A stretch of DNA of 64,000 bases from Rugosimonospora africana (GCF_016862975.1 NZ_BONZ01000055.1:62001-126000); one strand, 5' to 3'; shown: positions 34,314 to 43,485, counted from the stretch's first letter. Program-made: numbers and translations. The notes: generated from the letters alone by a model not told the origin.

Positions 34314-35063
34314 GTGCTCCCCGCCGAGCTCCCCGGCGACGGGACCCCTTCCCCGGGCGCCTCGCCTTCCCCCGGCGGCACGCCCTCGTCCGGCGGGGCG
34401 CCCTCTTCTGGGGGCACGCCCTCGTCCGGCGGTACACCCTCTTCTGGCGGTACACCCTCGTCCGGCGGAACTCCGGATGCCGGCATGCTTCCCGGCGGGC
34501 GGCCGATGCGTGCCGACGCCCGCCGCAACCGCGGCCGGCTGATCGTGGCGGCGCGGCAGGCGTTCACCGAGCACGGGCCCGAGGCGTCGCTGGACGAGAT
34601 CGCAAAGCGTGCCGGGGTCGGCCCGGGCACCCTCTACCGGCACTTCCCGACCCGGGAGTCGCTGCTGGCCGCGGTCTACCTGGACGACATCGAGGCGCTG
34701 TCCGCCCAGGCGGACCGGCTGCTCGACAGCGACCTCTCACCGAGCGAGGCGCTGTCCGCCTTCCTGCTCATCCAGCTGGACTACGTGAAGGTCAAGCGCG
34801 GTCTGGGCGCCGCGGTCAAGGCGATGCTCGGCATGGACGCGCCGACGATGACGTACTGCCGGGACACCCTGCGCGGAGCGCTGGGTCGGCTGATGGATCC
34901 GGCCAGACAGGCCGGGCTGATCCGCGCCGACGTGGAGCCGGCGGACGTGTTGCGGTTGACGCACGGGGTCGCGATGGCCTGCGAGTCGGCGCCGGACGAC
35001 GGCGAGCGGCTGCTCGGCTACGTCATCGACGGCCTGCGCCCGCCGCCCGCATCGCTGACATAG
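34314..35063 (+). CDS. TetR-family regulator of the divergent MFS exporter
   Basis: 249 residues from the GTG at 34314, which has a strong GAAGGAGG site. The first 62 residues are a low-complexity Gly/Ser/Pro/Thr tail built from hexapeptide repeats. The HTH follows (RGRLIVAARQAFTEHGPEASLDEIAKRAGVGPGTLYRHFPTRESLLAAVY), then a ligand-binding helical domain with a TetR_C-type pattern (MLGMDAPTMTYCRDTL). It should repress both itself and the MFS gene through the three palindromes between them. A start at one of the ATGs after the repeat would remove the tail but lacks a good ribosome-binding site. Confidence 0.88.
   Translation: MLPAELPGDGTPSPGASPSPGGTPSSGGAPSSGGTPSSGGTPSSGGTPSSGGTPDAGMLPGGRPMRADARRNRGRLIVAARQAFTEHGPEASLDEIAKRAGVGPGTLYRHFPTRESLLAAVYLDDIEALSAQADRLLDSDLSPSEALSAFLLIQLDYVKVKRGLGAAVKAMLGMDAPTMTYCRDTLRGALGRLMDPARQAGLIRADVEPADVLRLTHGVAMACESAPDDGERLLGYVIDGLRPPPASLT
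34383..34472 (+). repeat. In-frame 18-bp tandem repeat, five copies, in the TetR gene
   Basis: Five 18-bp units start at 34383, 34401, 34419, 34437 and 34455, coding Pro-Ser-Ser-Gly-Gly-x. Units alternate between TCGTCCGGCGG and TCTTCTGG types, so the sequence also has a 36-bp period. Confidence 0.88.
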
Positions 35064-35086
35064 ACCATTCCGGCCCTGTCGACGGA

Positions 35087-35128
35087 GGCCGGGTCGGTGG
35101 CGGGATCGTCCCCGCCACCGACCCGGCC
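35087..35128. terminator. Bidirectional terminator between TetR and serine hydrolase genes
   Basis: Perfect 18-bp arms at 35087-35104 and 35111-35128 (GGCCGGGTCGGTGGCGGG and complement) enclose the loop ATCGTC. It is 24 bp after the TetR stop and 45 bp beyond the convergent hydrolase stop. Confidence 0.85.
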
Positions 35129-35173
35129 CGGCCGGTCATTCGCCCGGGTTCAGCCCGTCACCGTGAACGAGAG

Positions 35174-36439
35174 TCACGAGGCGGGAACGAACAGCGCCGG
35201 GTCGAACGTCGCGGCCGCCATGTTCTGCACGTACGGGGTCTCGGTGCCGTCCCGGTCGCCCGTGGGGTTGATGTCGTACACGGCGATCCGGGACAGGTCA
35301 CGGGTGGCGAACACCGCGCTGGTGTAGCCGGGTACCTCCCCGCTCTTGCCCCACACCGTCACCCCGTCCGGGAACGTGGTGGCCTCCAGGCCCATGCTGA
35401 AGCACGCCCGCCCCGAGTCCGGGCCGATCCGGCAGTTGCTGCCGTCGACGTACGGCACGTCCGGCAGCGTGAACATCTCGGCGAGCTGCGCCGCGGGCAG
35501 AAGCCTGCCCTGGTAGAGCGCGGTGATGAACCGGGTGAGGTCGGCGGTACTGGAGATCATGCCGCCCTCGGCCCAGCCCCACGAGCTCTGCTCGGTGACG
35601 TCGGCGAGGGTGCCGTCCACATTGACGTAGCCGTGCGCGTGTGGACCGGTCAGCCGGACGTCGTGCGGGGCCGGCGAGACGGTGTCGTGCAGGCCGAGCG
35701 GGCGCACGATCCGCCTGGTGAGTTCGTCGGCGTACGAGTGTCCGGTGACCTTCTCGATGACCATCCCGGCCAGGAAGTAGTTGACTCCGTTGTACTGCTG
35801 CTCGGTCCCCGGGGCGAACGCCATCGGGGACTCGAAGGCGGAGTCGACCACCTGCTGCGGCGTCCAGTACTGGAAGCGGTGCTCCACGAACCACCGCGGA
35901 TCGGTATCCCGGGCGTCCACAGTGGAGATAGGCAGCCCGCTGGTGTGGTTGAGCAGTTCGCCGACCGTGACGGGCGGGTACGAGTCCGGCAGCGTACCCG
36001 GCAGGTAGTGCTGCACGGTCTGATTCACGTCGAGCCGGTGCTCCGCCGCCAACTGCAACACGATGAGGCTGGTGAACACCTTTGTCACGCTGCCGATCCG
36101 GTACCGCGCGCCGGCGGGCACCGGGGCGCCGGTACGGACGTCCGCGACGCCTGACCGACCGGACCACGCGCCGGCCGACCCGCCGACGGACAGCAGTGCC
36201 CCGGTCACCGTGGAGTTCGGCAGCCCGGCGATGGCCTGCCGCAGCAGCTCCGGATCCAGCGGGGGTAGCGGCTGGGCCGAGTCGGCGTTTCGACCGATCC
36301 GGCTCGGCGCGTCTGACGCCACGGCACCGGCGAAGGCTGGAGCGGCGATGGTGGCCAGGCCCAGTGCTCCCGTCAGTGCTCCGGCCACCGCCGCCGTCGC
36401 CATTCGCCGCCGGACGGGTGCGCGAACGGATACCCGCAT
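35174..36439 (-). CDS. Secreted serine hydrolase, class C beta-lactamase/DD-peptidase fold
   Basis: The ATG at 36439 follows GGGAG and gives a 421-residue protein with a signal peptide (MATAAVAGALTGALGLATIAAPAFAG). The nucleophile motif is SVTK (RIGSVTKVFTSLI) and the third motif is GKSGEVPGY. The second motif reads YNGVNYFLAG where relatives have Y-S-N, so the usual Asn is Gly. It may be a peptidase or esterase with altered acylation, or use the shifted Asn. It could trim peptidoglycan or hydrolyse D-amino acid esters. The dispersed 24-bp repeat lies in the codons just after the signal peptide. Confidence 0.83.
   Translation of the reverse strand: MRVSVRAPVRRRMATAAVAGALTGALGLATIAAPAFAGAVASDAPSRIGRNADSAQPLPPLDPELLRQAIAGLPNSTVTGALLSVGGSAGAWSGRSGVADVRTGAPVPAGARYRIGSVTKVFTSLIVLQLAAEHRLDVNQTVQHYLPGTLPDSYPPVTVGELLNHTSGLPISTVDARDTDPRWFVEHRFQYWTPQQVVDSAFESPMAFAPGTEQQYNGVNYFLAGMVIEKVTGHSYADELTRRIVRPLGLHDTVSPAPHDVRLTGPHAHGYVNVDGTLADVTEQSSWGWAEGGMISSTADLTRFITALYQGRLLPAAQLAEMFTLPDVPYVDGSNCRIGPDSGRACFSMGLEATTFPDGVTVWGKSGEVPGYTSAVFATRDLSRIAVYDINPTGDRDGTETPYVQNMAAATFDPALFVPAS
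36291..36314 (-). repeat. Dispersed 24-bp GC-rich repeat, copy 3, inside a coding region
   Basis: This copy of the TCCGGCTCGGCGCG repeat is read as Ser-Asp-Ala-Pro-Ser-Arg-Ile-Gly-Arg in the serine hydrolase, just after the predicted signal-peptide cut. It differs from copies 1 and 2 by two or three bases. Confidence 0.6.
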
Positions 36440-36573
36440 AGAGTTCTCCCTACGTCTGTTCAGGATTTGTGATCTCGCTCCGACTCTCGCCGATCCGGCC
36501 GGTCCGGGCCATCGGGGACATCCATGATCGACCCCTGAAACCAGAGTAGGGGCCTTCCCGGGGCTCACGCACG

Positions 36574-36609
36574 GGCGCCGCCGGGAGGTCGGGACCTCCC
36601 GGCGGCGCC
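36574..36609 (-). terminator. Terminator of the GH87 gene
   Basis: Perfect 17-bp arms (GGCGCCGCCGGGAGGTC and complement) at 36574-36590 and 36593-36609 with a 2-nt loop, 47 bp after the GH87 stop codon on the minus strand. The stem extends further with one bulge. Confidence 0.8.
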
Positions 36610-36655
36610 GTGGTGGGACGGAATCGTTGCGGTCTAAGGGTTACGGGTTCACTGG

Positions 36656-39600
36656 CTACGAATTCACCGTGATGTGGAATGTCGACGTGGTGTTCTGGAC
36701 GTCGACGAAGTTGTTGCTCTCGACCAGATGGTTGAACGTCACCGAGCCGACCGCCGGTCCCTGTCCTGGCTCGGGCAGCGGGTTGGCCCAGATGCCGTAG
36801 CCGGACTTCGAGTTGTACTGGTCGCCGCTCTGCTGGGCGCCGGTGATGGTGGTGTTGGTGAAGATGGTGTCCGTCACCGAGTACTGCGCGGAGCCGCCGA
36901 CGTAGTCCGTCTGGAACATGATGCCGGAGTACGTGGGGTCGGTGATGTTCGCGTTGTTCACCCGGATGCCCTGGAACGGTTGGGTCGCGGAGAACACCCA
37001 GATCGCACCGAACACCTGGTCGCCCCAGAAGTGTCCACCGTCGCGCGCGAGAGTGAAGTTCTGGATGGTGGTGGGCGGGCTGGCTCCGAAGCCCTCGAAC
37101 GGGTACCCGAAGTTCAGCGAACTGATGGTCAGAGCCGAGTAGCACAACGTGTCCGCGACGTAGAAGTTCTGCACGGTGTTGGCGTAGCCGCCGTACACCG
37201 CGACACCGGCCGCCCGCCAGGGAGTCAGCGCGGTCACGTTCTGGATCGTGTTGTTCTTCAGGTCTCCGCTGTTCTGGTCGAGGGCGGCGAACAACGCGAA
37301 GCTGTCGTCACCGGTCGACCGGGCCTCGTCGTTGCTGATGACGTTGCCCTGGCTGCCGTTGGTGAGGTTGATGCCGTCGGCGTACAGGTCGCGGATGCGC
37401 AGGTTGGTGAACGTCGAGTTCATCACCGCGGCCGCACCCCAGACACCGACCACCTGGTGTTCGATCCACACGTTGTCGATCGTGATGTTCGACATGTTGC
37501 GCAGGTCCCAGGTGTGCCCGGGGCCGTCGATGCGTGAGTCGTAGTTGCCGAACCACGCGAACCCGGTGAACGAGGAGCCGCTGGCACCGGACTGGAGGTC
37601 CCAGTCGGCGTCGGTGTTCTCCTGGTTGGCCGGTGCGTTGAACTGCGTGTACCAGACCCCGGCGCCGACCACCTTCACCGGCTTGCCGTAGACGAGCAGC
37701 TTGCCGGACACCGAGTACTGGCCGGCGGGCAGGTAGACGCCGGTCAGCGTACCGGTGCTGTCCATCCGTACCTTGTCCAGCGCGTTCTGGACGTCCTGCT
37801 GGGTGAAGCCGGCCGGTACGGTCAGGTGCGCCGAGTCCGGGTTCGCCACCGGTGCGGTCTGCTCCAGGCTGATGAAGTCGATGGCGTAGTACTGGGCCGT
37901 GTTCGACGCGTCCTTCTGGAGCTTGATGGTGCTGCCCGCCTGGTACGAGGACGGGAGCAGGAAGTGCGCCTCGTCGTAGATGTGCCGCGGGCTGCCGGAG
38001 CCCGGCGAGTTGCCCGGGCCGGTCTCCGCGCCGTACAGCCAGGCGAAGTGCGAGGAGAGGCTGAGCGGCTGGACGAGGGTTCCGTTGACGTACAGGTCGA
38101 GCGACGAGGTGATGCCGCCACCGCCGGACGCGTCCGGGATGGAGAACCGCACCACGAGCGTGTTCGTGGATGCCCGGGACGTCCACTGCACGTACGAGCC
38201 GGTCGAGTTCAGCGTGACCGCCTTGCGGCCGGACGCCTCACCCGCGACGTCGCCGATGGTCCGGTTCGGACCGACCACCGTGGCACCGCCGCCGACCGTG
38301 CCGGACTCCGCCTCGTACGTGTCGTACGGCATGTTCGCGCCCTGGCCCACGAACATCGCGGTGTCGCTGGTGTTGTTGCCCTGCTTGACGGACAGCTCAT
38401 TGGTGTCGACGGCGAGCACCACGTGCACGTTGTACCGGCCGTTGACCGCGGTCCACGAGCCCATCGAGACGTTCGTGCTCGCGCCGGATGCCAACGCACC
38501 GCTGAACGAGCCGGTGAGCGTCTTGACCGTGCTGTTGTTGGAGGTGTCCACGACCGTGAGGGTGACCGCGTGGGATCCGCTCGCGGTGGCGACGGTGCCC
38601 TGGTTCTTCACGGTGACCGTGAACGCCACGCTGTTGCCGGCCGCCGGGTTGCCCGGCGTCCAGGCGACCGACCCGACCAGGTCGGAACTCTGCACCGGTG
38701 TCACCACCAGGTTGGTCGGGTTGGTGTAGCTGTTGTTGCCGTCGTTCTGCTCGATGACGCTGTTCGACTCGTCGACCTTCGCGGTCAGCTGGTACGTGCC
38801 GGCCGTCTGGGTGCCGATGCTCGCGGACACCGTGCTGCTGGCCCCGGCGGCCAGGCCGCCGACCGACGCGGTGCCGACCTTCGTGGTACCGAGGTAGAAG
38901 TTCACGTTCGTCGCGCCGGACGACGCGTTGCCGGCGTTCTTCACGGTGGCCGACGCGGTGATCGAGTCGGTCTCGACCGGTGACGCCGGAGTCCACGACG
39001 AGCCGGTGACGGTCAGGTCCGGGTTCGGCGCCGGGGTGCCGATGACCTGGAACTCGGCGACCTGCCCGCCCGGTGCCCCGCTGTTGCTGGTGATGGACAA
39101 CTCGACGTCGGCGACCCGGGCGCTGACCGGGATGCTCACCGAGTTTCCGGTGGCCGGGTTGAACGTGTACGTCTGCGACGCCGACAGGGTGGTGAAGGTC
39201 GTCGCGCTCTGCTCGCGGCCGAGCACCTGGATGGTCTGGGTACGGGTGCCCCAGGCCGAGTCCGGGTTGAGCTTCACCACGACCGTGTTCACGTCGGCGT
39301 TCGCGCCGAGCTTGACGGTCAGCTGGCTCGGGTACGTCGAGCCCTCGAAGTAGGTGGTGAGGTCGTTGTCGTTGGCGTTGGCCGGCACGAAGACGTACGT
39401 GTTGGCGGTACCGGTGATGGGCTTGCCCACGGCCAGGTTCGAGCCGCCGCCACCACCGCTGCCGGTACGGGTGACGGTGTTGCTCGCCACGGACTGGTTG
39501 TTCGCCGCGTCGTGCGCCTTGACGTAGTACGAGACCGTGGCCGTGTCCGGCTGGCTGTCGGTGTACGTCAGGGTCGTGCCGCCCACCGTCGTGATGAGCG

Positions 39601-40954
39601 AACCGTCGCGGTACACGTCGTACCCGGTCACGCCCACGTTGTCGGTCGAGGCACCCCAGGCCAGCCTGATCTGCCCGGACGCCGGCTGGGTGTACGCGAG
39701 GTTGCTCGGCGCCGTCGGCGCCTGCGTGTCCCCGCCTGACTGGCCGGTACGCGTGACGCTGTTGCTGTTGCCGGACTGGTTGCCGGCGGCGTCGTGCGCC
39801 CGGACGAAGTAGGTGACCGTCGCGGTCAGCGGCTGGGTGTCGGTGTACGTCAGCACGGTGCCGGACACCGTGGTGACGAGGTTGTTGTTGGCGTACACGT
39901 CGTACCCGGTGACACCCACGTTGTCGGTGGAGGCATTCCAGGCCAGCTTGATCTGGCCGGTAGTGGGCTGGGTGTAGGCCAGGTTGGATGGTGCCGTGGG
40001 CGCCTGGGTGTCACCGGTGGACGGCCCGTACACCTCGAACTCCGAGAGCTGCCCGGCCGGCCAGCCGGTGTTGGCGGTGATGGACAGGCGCAGGTACCGG
40101 GTGGTCGTCGCGGTGAAGTTGATCGTCACGGTGTTGCCGGTCGACGGGTTGAACACGTACCCGGCCGACCCGACGATGTCGGAGAAGTTCGACCCGGTCG
40201 TGCTGCCCTGTACGGACAGCGTCTCGGTACGGGTGCCCCAGTCCGTCGACGGCGGGAGCTTGAGCACCACCCGGTTCACGCTGACCGAGCTGCCCAGGTC
40301 GACCTGCAACCACTGCGGGAACGCGTTGTTCGTACTCTCCCAGTAGCTCGAGGCGTTGCCATCGTTGGCGTTGGCCGCCACGTAGTTCTGGGAGACCCCG
40401 CTCGCGCTCATCGTCTTGCCCGAGGCCAGGTTGCCCGACGACGAGGTGCTCGAACCGTAGACCTCGAACTCCGAGAGCTGGCCGGCCGACCAGCCGGTGT
40501 TGGCGGTGATGTTCGCCCGCACGTACCGGGCGTTGGTCGCCCCGAAGCTGATCGTCACGACGTTGCCGGATCCGTCGAAGTTGTACCCGGCGGACGCCAC
40601 GATCGTGGTGAAGTTGCCGCCGTCCGTGCTGCCCTGGATGGACAGCGTCTCGGTCCGGGCACCCCAGCCGGTGGGCAGCTTCAGGACGACCTGGTTGATG
40701 TTCGTACTGGCGCCCAGGTCGATCTGCGCCCACTGGGGGAACGTGTTGTTCGTGCTCTCCCAGTAGCTTGCCTGGTTGCCGTCGTTGAGGTTGCTCGGCG
40801 TGTACGGACTCGTGGAACTGCTGGACGAGGCGGCCTTGCCCGCCGCGAGGTTGGGGCCGGCGGCAGAGGCGGGGGACACCGCCAGCACCGGCAGCGCGGA
40901 CACCAGGAGCCCGGCCAGTGCCGCGGCGGCCATCCGCAGGTACGTCTTTCTCAT
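36656..40954 (-). CDS. Secreted multidomain GH87 alpha-1,3-glucanase (mutanase/mycodextranase)
   Basis: A 1432-residue exoenzyme. Order: signal peptide (1-31), discoidin F5/8-C domains at about 35-170 and 175-312, two fibronectin III domains at about 315-500, a third discoidin-like domain at about 505-640, two CARDB-type domains at about 645-870, a CBM6/35-like module at about 880-1030, and a right-handed beta-helix at about 1040-1432. The helix has YADGINLTNG and then STGDDSFALF. The spacing between the single Asp and the Asp pair is 23 and 24 residues, the same as the three catalytic Asp residues reported for GH87 Agl-FH1. It should attack alpha-1,3-glucan of fungal walls or dental-type polymers. 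A palindrome at 41233-41249 may control it. Confidence 0.88.
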   Translation of the reverse strand: MRKTYLRMAAAALAGLLVSALPVLAVSPASAAGPNLAAGKAASSSSSTSPYTPSNLNDGNQASYWESTNNTFPQWAQIDLGASTNINQVVLKLPTGWGARTETLSIQGSTDGGNFTTIVASAGYNFDGSGNVVTISFGATNARYVRANITANTGWSAGQLSEFEVYGSSTSSSGNLASGKTMSASGVSQNYVAANANDGNASSYWESTNNAFPQWLQVDLGSSVSVNRVVLKLPPSTDWGTRTETLSVQGSTTGSNFSDIVGSAGYVFNPSTGNTVTINFTATTTRYLRLSITANTGWPAGQLSEFEVYGPSTGDTQAPTAPSNLAYTQPTTGQIKLAWNASTDNVGVTGYDVYANNNLVTTVSGTVLTYTDTQPLTATVTYFVRAHDAAGNQSGNSNSVTRTGQSGGDTQAPTAPSNLAYTQPASGQIRLAWGASTDNVGVTGYDVYRDGSLITTVGGTTLTYTDSQPDTATVSYYVKAHDAANNQSVASNTVTRTGSGGGGGSNLAVGKPITGTANTYVFVPANANDNDLTTYFEGSTYPSQLTVKLGANADVNTVVVKLNPDSAWGTRTQTIQVLGREQSATTFTTLSASQTYTFNPATGNSVSIPVSARVADVELSITSNSGAPGGQVAEFQVIGTPAPNPDLTVTGSSWTPASPVETDSITASATVKNAGNASSGATNVNFYLGTTKVGTASVGGLAAGASSTVSASIGTQTAGTYQLTAKVDESNSVIEQNDGNNSYTNPTNLVVTPVQSSDLVGSVAWTPGNPAAGNSVAFTVTVKNQGTVATASGSHAVTLTVVDTSNNSTVKTLTGSFSGALASGASTNVSMGSWTAVNGRYNVHVVLAVDTNELSVKQGNNTSDTAMFVGQGANMPYDTYEAESGTVGGGATVVGPNRTIGDVAGEASGRKAVTLNSTGSYVQWTSRASTNTLVVRFSIPDASGGGGITSSLDLYVNGTLVQPLSLSSHFAWLYGAETGPGNSPGSGSPRHIYDEAHFLLPSSYQAGSTIKLQKDASNTAQYYAIDFISLEQTAPVANPDSAHLTVPAGFTQQDVQNALDKVRMDSTGTLTGVYLPAGQYSVSGKLLVYGKPVKVVGAGVWYTQFNAPANQENTDADWDLQSGASGSSFTGFAWFGNYDSRIDGPGHTWDLRNMSNITIDNVWIEHQVVGVWGAAAVMNSTFTNLRIRDLYADGINLTNGSQGNVISNDEARSTGDDSFALFAALDQNSGDLKNNTIQNVTALTPWRAAGVAVYGGYANTVQNFYVADTLCYSALTISSLNFGYPFEGFGASPPTTIQNFTLARDGGHFWGDQVFGAIWVFSATQPFQGIRVNNANITDPTYSGIMFQTDYVGGSAQYSVTDTIFTNTTITGAQQSGDQYNSKSGYGIWANPLPEPGQGPAVGSVTFNHLVESNNFVDVQNTTSTFHITVNS

Positions 40955-41232
40955 CGCGTTCCTCTATCTCCTCATCGGGAACGGCAGGGACGAAGGTGGC
41001 GCCCGTCGGGCGCGGGTGTTGCCCCGGGGGATCGGTCAGCGGCGGGACGCGAGCGGCGACCGCTCTCGCCGGGACGGCGCTGCGCGGTGCTGGACCGGGG
41101 GCGATCGGCCGTGCGCAAGAAGGGTCGACATCACGTGGGCCTCTCCGGGGATGGCGGAGCGGGTGCACGGACACCGAGCGGGTGCGTCCTTGCCGGAACT
41201 TGCGGTTTCTGAGAAAGAATCCGAGTAACTGA

Positions 41233-41249
41233 GTGCAAAAATCTTGCAC
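41233..41249. promoter_or_regulatory. Putative operator upstream of the GH87 gene
   Basis: GTGCAAAAATCTTGCAC has perfect 6-bp arms and a 5-bp spacer, 279 bp upstream of the GH87 start. The arms resemble TTGCA-type carbohydrate repressor sites in actinobacteria. No cognate regulator is adjacent. Confidence 0.55.
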
Positions 41250-41390
41250 CAGGTTGGCTAAAGATTACAGAGGCGCTACGGCGCCGTCAACGCAGCGGCC
41301 GGGATCGATGCGGCGGATTGATGGCTCGCCCAACCCCCGCTGCCGGTCGGCACGGGCCGCCAGAAAATCTTGAAAATGGTCCGCCCGCCG

Positions 41391-41418
41391 TGTCGATTCC
41401 GGGTCACCCTTGTTCGAC
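41391..41418 (+). promoter_or_regulatory. Putative ECF42-dependent promoter of the DGPF-sigma operon
   Basis: TGTCGA at 41391-41396 is followed 18 bp later by CGAC at 41415-41418. This matches the TGTCGA/CGA-type elements I recall for ECF42 sigma factors. Transcription would start about 65 bp before the DGPF gene, giving autoregulation of the pair. Confidence 0.6.
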
Positions 41419-41488
41419 GCGTCTACGAGACCGGCGCTGACGGCCGGTCACCGGCCCGGGACAACCCGGAACTCGAAGGAGAACTGCG

Positions 41489-41914
41489 ATGCGATTCATC
41501 GTGATGGTCAAGGCGAACGAGGACACCGAGGCGGGCGTCATGCCGACCGAGGCGGAGCTGACCGCCATGGGCAAGTTCAACGAGGAGCTGGTCAAGTCCG
41601 GCATACTGCTGGCCGGCGAGGGACTGCACCCGAGTTCGAAGGGTGCCCGGATCAGGTTCTCGGGTGGCCAGCGCACCGTGATCGACGGGCCGTTCACCGA
41701 GGCCAAGGAGCTGATCGCCGGCTTCTGGCTGCTCCAGGTGGGCTCCAAGGAGGAGATCATCGAGTGGATGAAGCGCGCCCCGATGGGGGACGACGCCGAG
41801 CTGGAGATCCGCCAGGTGTTCGAGGCCGACGACTTCGGCGCTGAGCTCACCCCCGAGCTTCGGGAGGCGGAGGAGCGGCTGCGCGCGCAGGCGGCCGAGC
41901 AGCACAAGGGGTGA
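41489..41914 (+). CDS. DGPF-domain (YciI-related) protein, ECF42 partner
   Basis: 141 residues, start ATG after GAAGGAG. It contains MRFIVMVKANEDTEAGVMPTEAEL, then RTVIDGPFTEAKELIAGFWLLQV with the DGPF motif that names the group, then VGSKEEIIEWMKRAPM. DGPF proteins are small dimeric relatives of YciI found almost always beside ECF42 sigma factors; their biochemical role is not settled. The sigma gene starts 76 bp downstream. The last 25 residues are a charged helix. Confidence 0.9.
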   Translation: MRFIVMVKANEDTEAGVMPTEAELTAMGKFNEELVKSGILLAGEGLHPSSKGARIRFSGGQRTVIDGPFTEAKELIAGFWLLQVGSKEEIIEWMKRAPMGDDAELEIRQVFEADDFGAELTPELREAEERLRAQAAEQHKG

Positions 41915-41990
41915 GTACCCGCCGGGGCACGTTCGCCAGTCAGCGTGCCCCGGTGGGCGCTGGCCGTCCTCGGATGCTTTAGTCATTGGT

Positions 41991-43274
41991 GTGACGGCTG
42001 CCCAGGCACAGCGCACGGTGGAGGCGATCTGGCGGATCGAGTCCGCCAGGCTCATCGCCGGACTCGTGCGGATGGTACGAGATGTCGGTCTTGCCGAAGA
42101 TCTCGCCCAGGACGCGCTCGTCGCCGCGCTCGAACAGTGGCCCACCTCCGGTGTCCCGGACAACCCCGGCGCCTGGCTCATGACCATCGCCAAGCGCCGC
42201 GCCATCGACACCTTCCGGCGCGAGAGGCGGCTGGAGCGCAAGCAGGAGGAGCTTGGTCGTGAGCTGGAGATCGCTCAGAGTACCGAGCCACCCGAGTTGG
42301 AAGCCGCGATCGACGGCGACGATGTCGGCGACGACCTCCTGCGGCTGATCTTCATCGCCTGCCACCCGGTGCTGTCCACAGAGGCACGGGTCGCGCTGAC
42401 CCTTCGCCTGCTCGGTGGTCTGACCACTCCGGAGATCGCCCGCGCGTTCCTCGTTCCGGAGCCGACCGTGGCGCAGCGCATCGTGCGCGCCAAGCGCACC
42501 CTCGCCGACAAGCAGGTGCCGTTCGAGGTACCCAGCGGGCCGGAGCGTGCCGGGCGGCTGTCCTCGGTACTCGAGGTGCTGTACCTCATCTTCAACGAGG
42601 GATACTCGGCGACGGCCGGGGACGACTGGGTACGGCCCGCGCTGTGTGAGGAGGCGCTGCGACTCGGGCGCGTCCTCGCCGAGTTGACGCCGCGCGAGGC
42701 CGAGGTGCACGGGCTGGTCGCGCTGATGGAGATCCAGGCGTCGCGCTTGCGGTCGCGGATCGGCCCGTCGGGTGAGCCCGTGCTGTTGCTCGACCAGGAC
42801 CGCGCGACCTGGGACCAGTTGCTCATCCGTCGCGGGCTGGCCGCCCTCGACCGGGCCGAGGCGATCGGGGACGCACCCGGGCCGTACCTCGTGCAGGCCG
42901 CGATCGCCGCCTGCCACGCCCGCGCCCGTACCGCGGAGCAGACCGACTGGGCACGCATCGCCGCGCTGTACCAGGTGCTGATCGAGCTGATCCCGTCCCC
43001 GGTGGTGGAGCTGAACCGGGCCGTGGCGCTCGCGATGGCGTACGGTCCGGCGGCCGGTCTTGAGGTGGTCGACGCGCTGACCGAGGAGCCGTCGTTGCGT
43101 GAGTACCATCTGCTGCCCAGCGTGCGCGGCGATCTGCTGGCCCGGCTCGGCCGCTACGACGAGGCCCGTACCGAGTTGGAGCGCGCCGCGTCGCTCACCC
43201 GCAACAACCGCGAGCGCGACCTGTTGCTCCAGCGCGCCGACGAGTGCGCCCGCGACGCCGTGTCGGCCCGCTAG
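41991..43274 (+). CDS. ECF42-group RNA polymerase sigma factor with C-terminal TPR-like extension
   Basis: 427 residues, start GTG. Region sigma-2 has DVGLAEDLAQDALVAALEQWP and NPGAWLMTIAKRRAIDTFRRERR. Region sigma-4 (about 125-185) has LTLRLLGGLTTPEIARAFLVPEPTVAQRIVRAKRTL. The long C-terminal part (about 190-427) contains FNEGYSA and ends in TPR-like repeats (LLARLGRYDEARTELERAASLTRNNRERDLL), as in ECF42. These factors lack an anti-sigma gene and are thought to be controlled by the extension. Its likely target is the upstream DGPF promoter. Confidence 0.9.
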   Translation: MTAAQAQRTVEAIWRIESARLIAGLVRMVRDVGLAEDLAQDALVAALEQWPTSGVPDNPGAWLMTIAKRRAIDTFRRERRLERKQEELGRELEIAQSTEPPELEAAIDGDDVGDDLLRLIFIACHPVLSTEARVALTLRLLGGLTTPEIARAFLVPEPTVAQRIVRAKRTLADKQVPFEVPSGPERAGRLSSVLEVLYLIFNEGYSATAGDDWVRPALCEEALRLGRVLAELTPREAEVHGLVALMEIQASRLRSRIGPSGEPVLLLDQDRATWDQLLIRRGLAALDRAEAIGDAPGPYLVQAAIAACHARARTAEQTDWARIAALYQVLIELIPSPVVELNRAVALAMAYGPAAGLEVVDALTEEPSLREYHLLPSVRGDLLARLGRYDEARTELERAASLTRNNRERDLLLQRADECARDAVSAR

Positions 43275-43293
43275 CCGCGCAGCCGAACGTTTC

Positions 43294-43307
43294 GGGGAGC
43301 GCTCTCC
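43294..43307. promoter_or_regulatory. CebR-like operator 1
   Basis: GGGGAGCGCTCTCC agrees at 11 of 14 positions with the CebR/CelR consensus TGGGAGCGCTCCCA, including the entire GGGAGCGCTC core. It lies just after the ECF42 gene and about 390 bp upstream of the binding-protein start. Confidence 0.6.
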
Positions 43308-43485
43308 CGACTGGTACCCGGACCGGTGTGGCGCCGGCCCAGGTAACCGGCAGACCACGTTTGGATAACGATAGGCGTGCGGTTCAATGGGCCGCGCCAG
43401 CGCAGGTATAGACAGCCGTGCAACGGTTGTGCAGAGAATCGGTGGCCGGAACAGTCACCGAACCGGGGCATCGCAGTGACCAGCC

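Larger units (their letters stand above)
40955..41488. other. Divergent region between GH87 and DGPF genes
   Basis: This 534-bp gap contains the palindrome at 41233-41249 on the GH87 side and the ECF42-type promoter at 41391-41418 on the other. An A/T-richer patch follows the palindrome. No further gene was recognised. Confidence 0.6.

Noticed and set aside
34383-34472. Regular repeats as a CRISPR array
   Set aside because: The units are contiguous 18-bp repeats without spacers and encode a Gly/Ser tail in frame.
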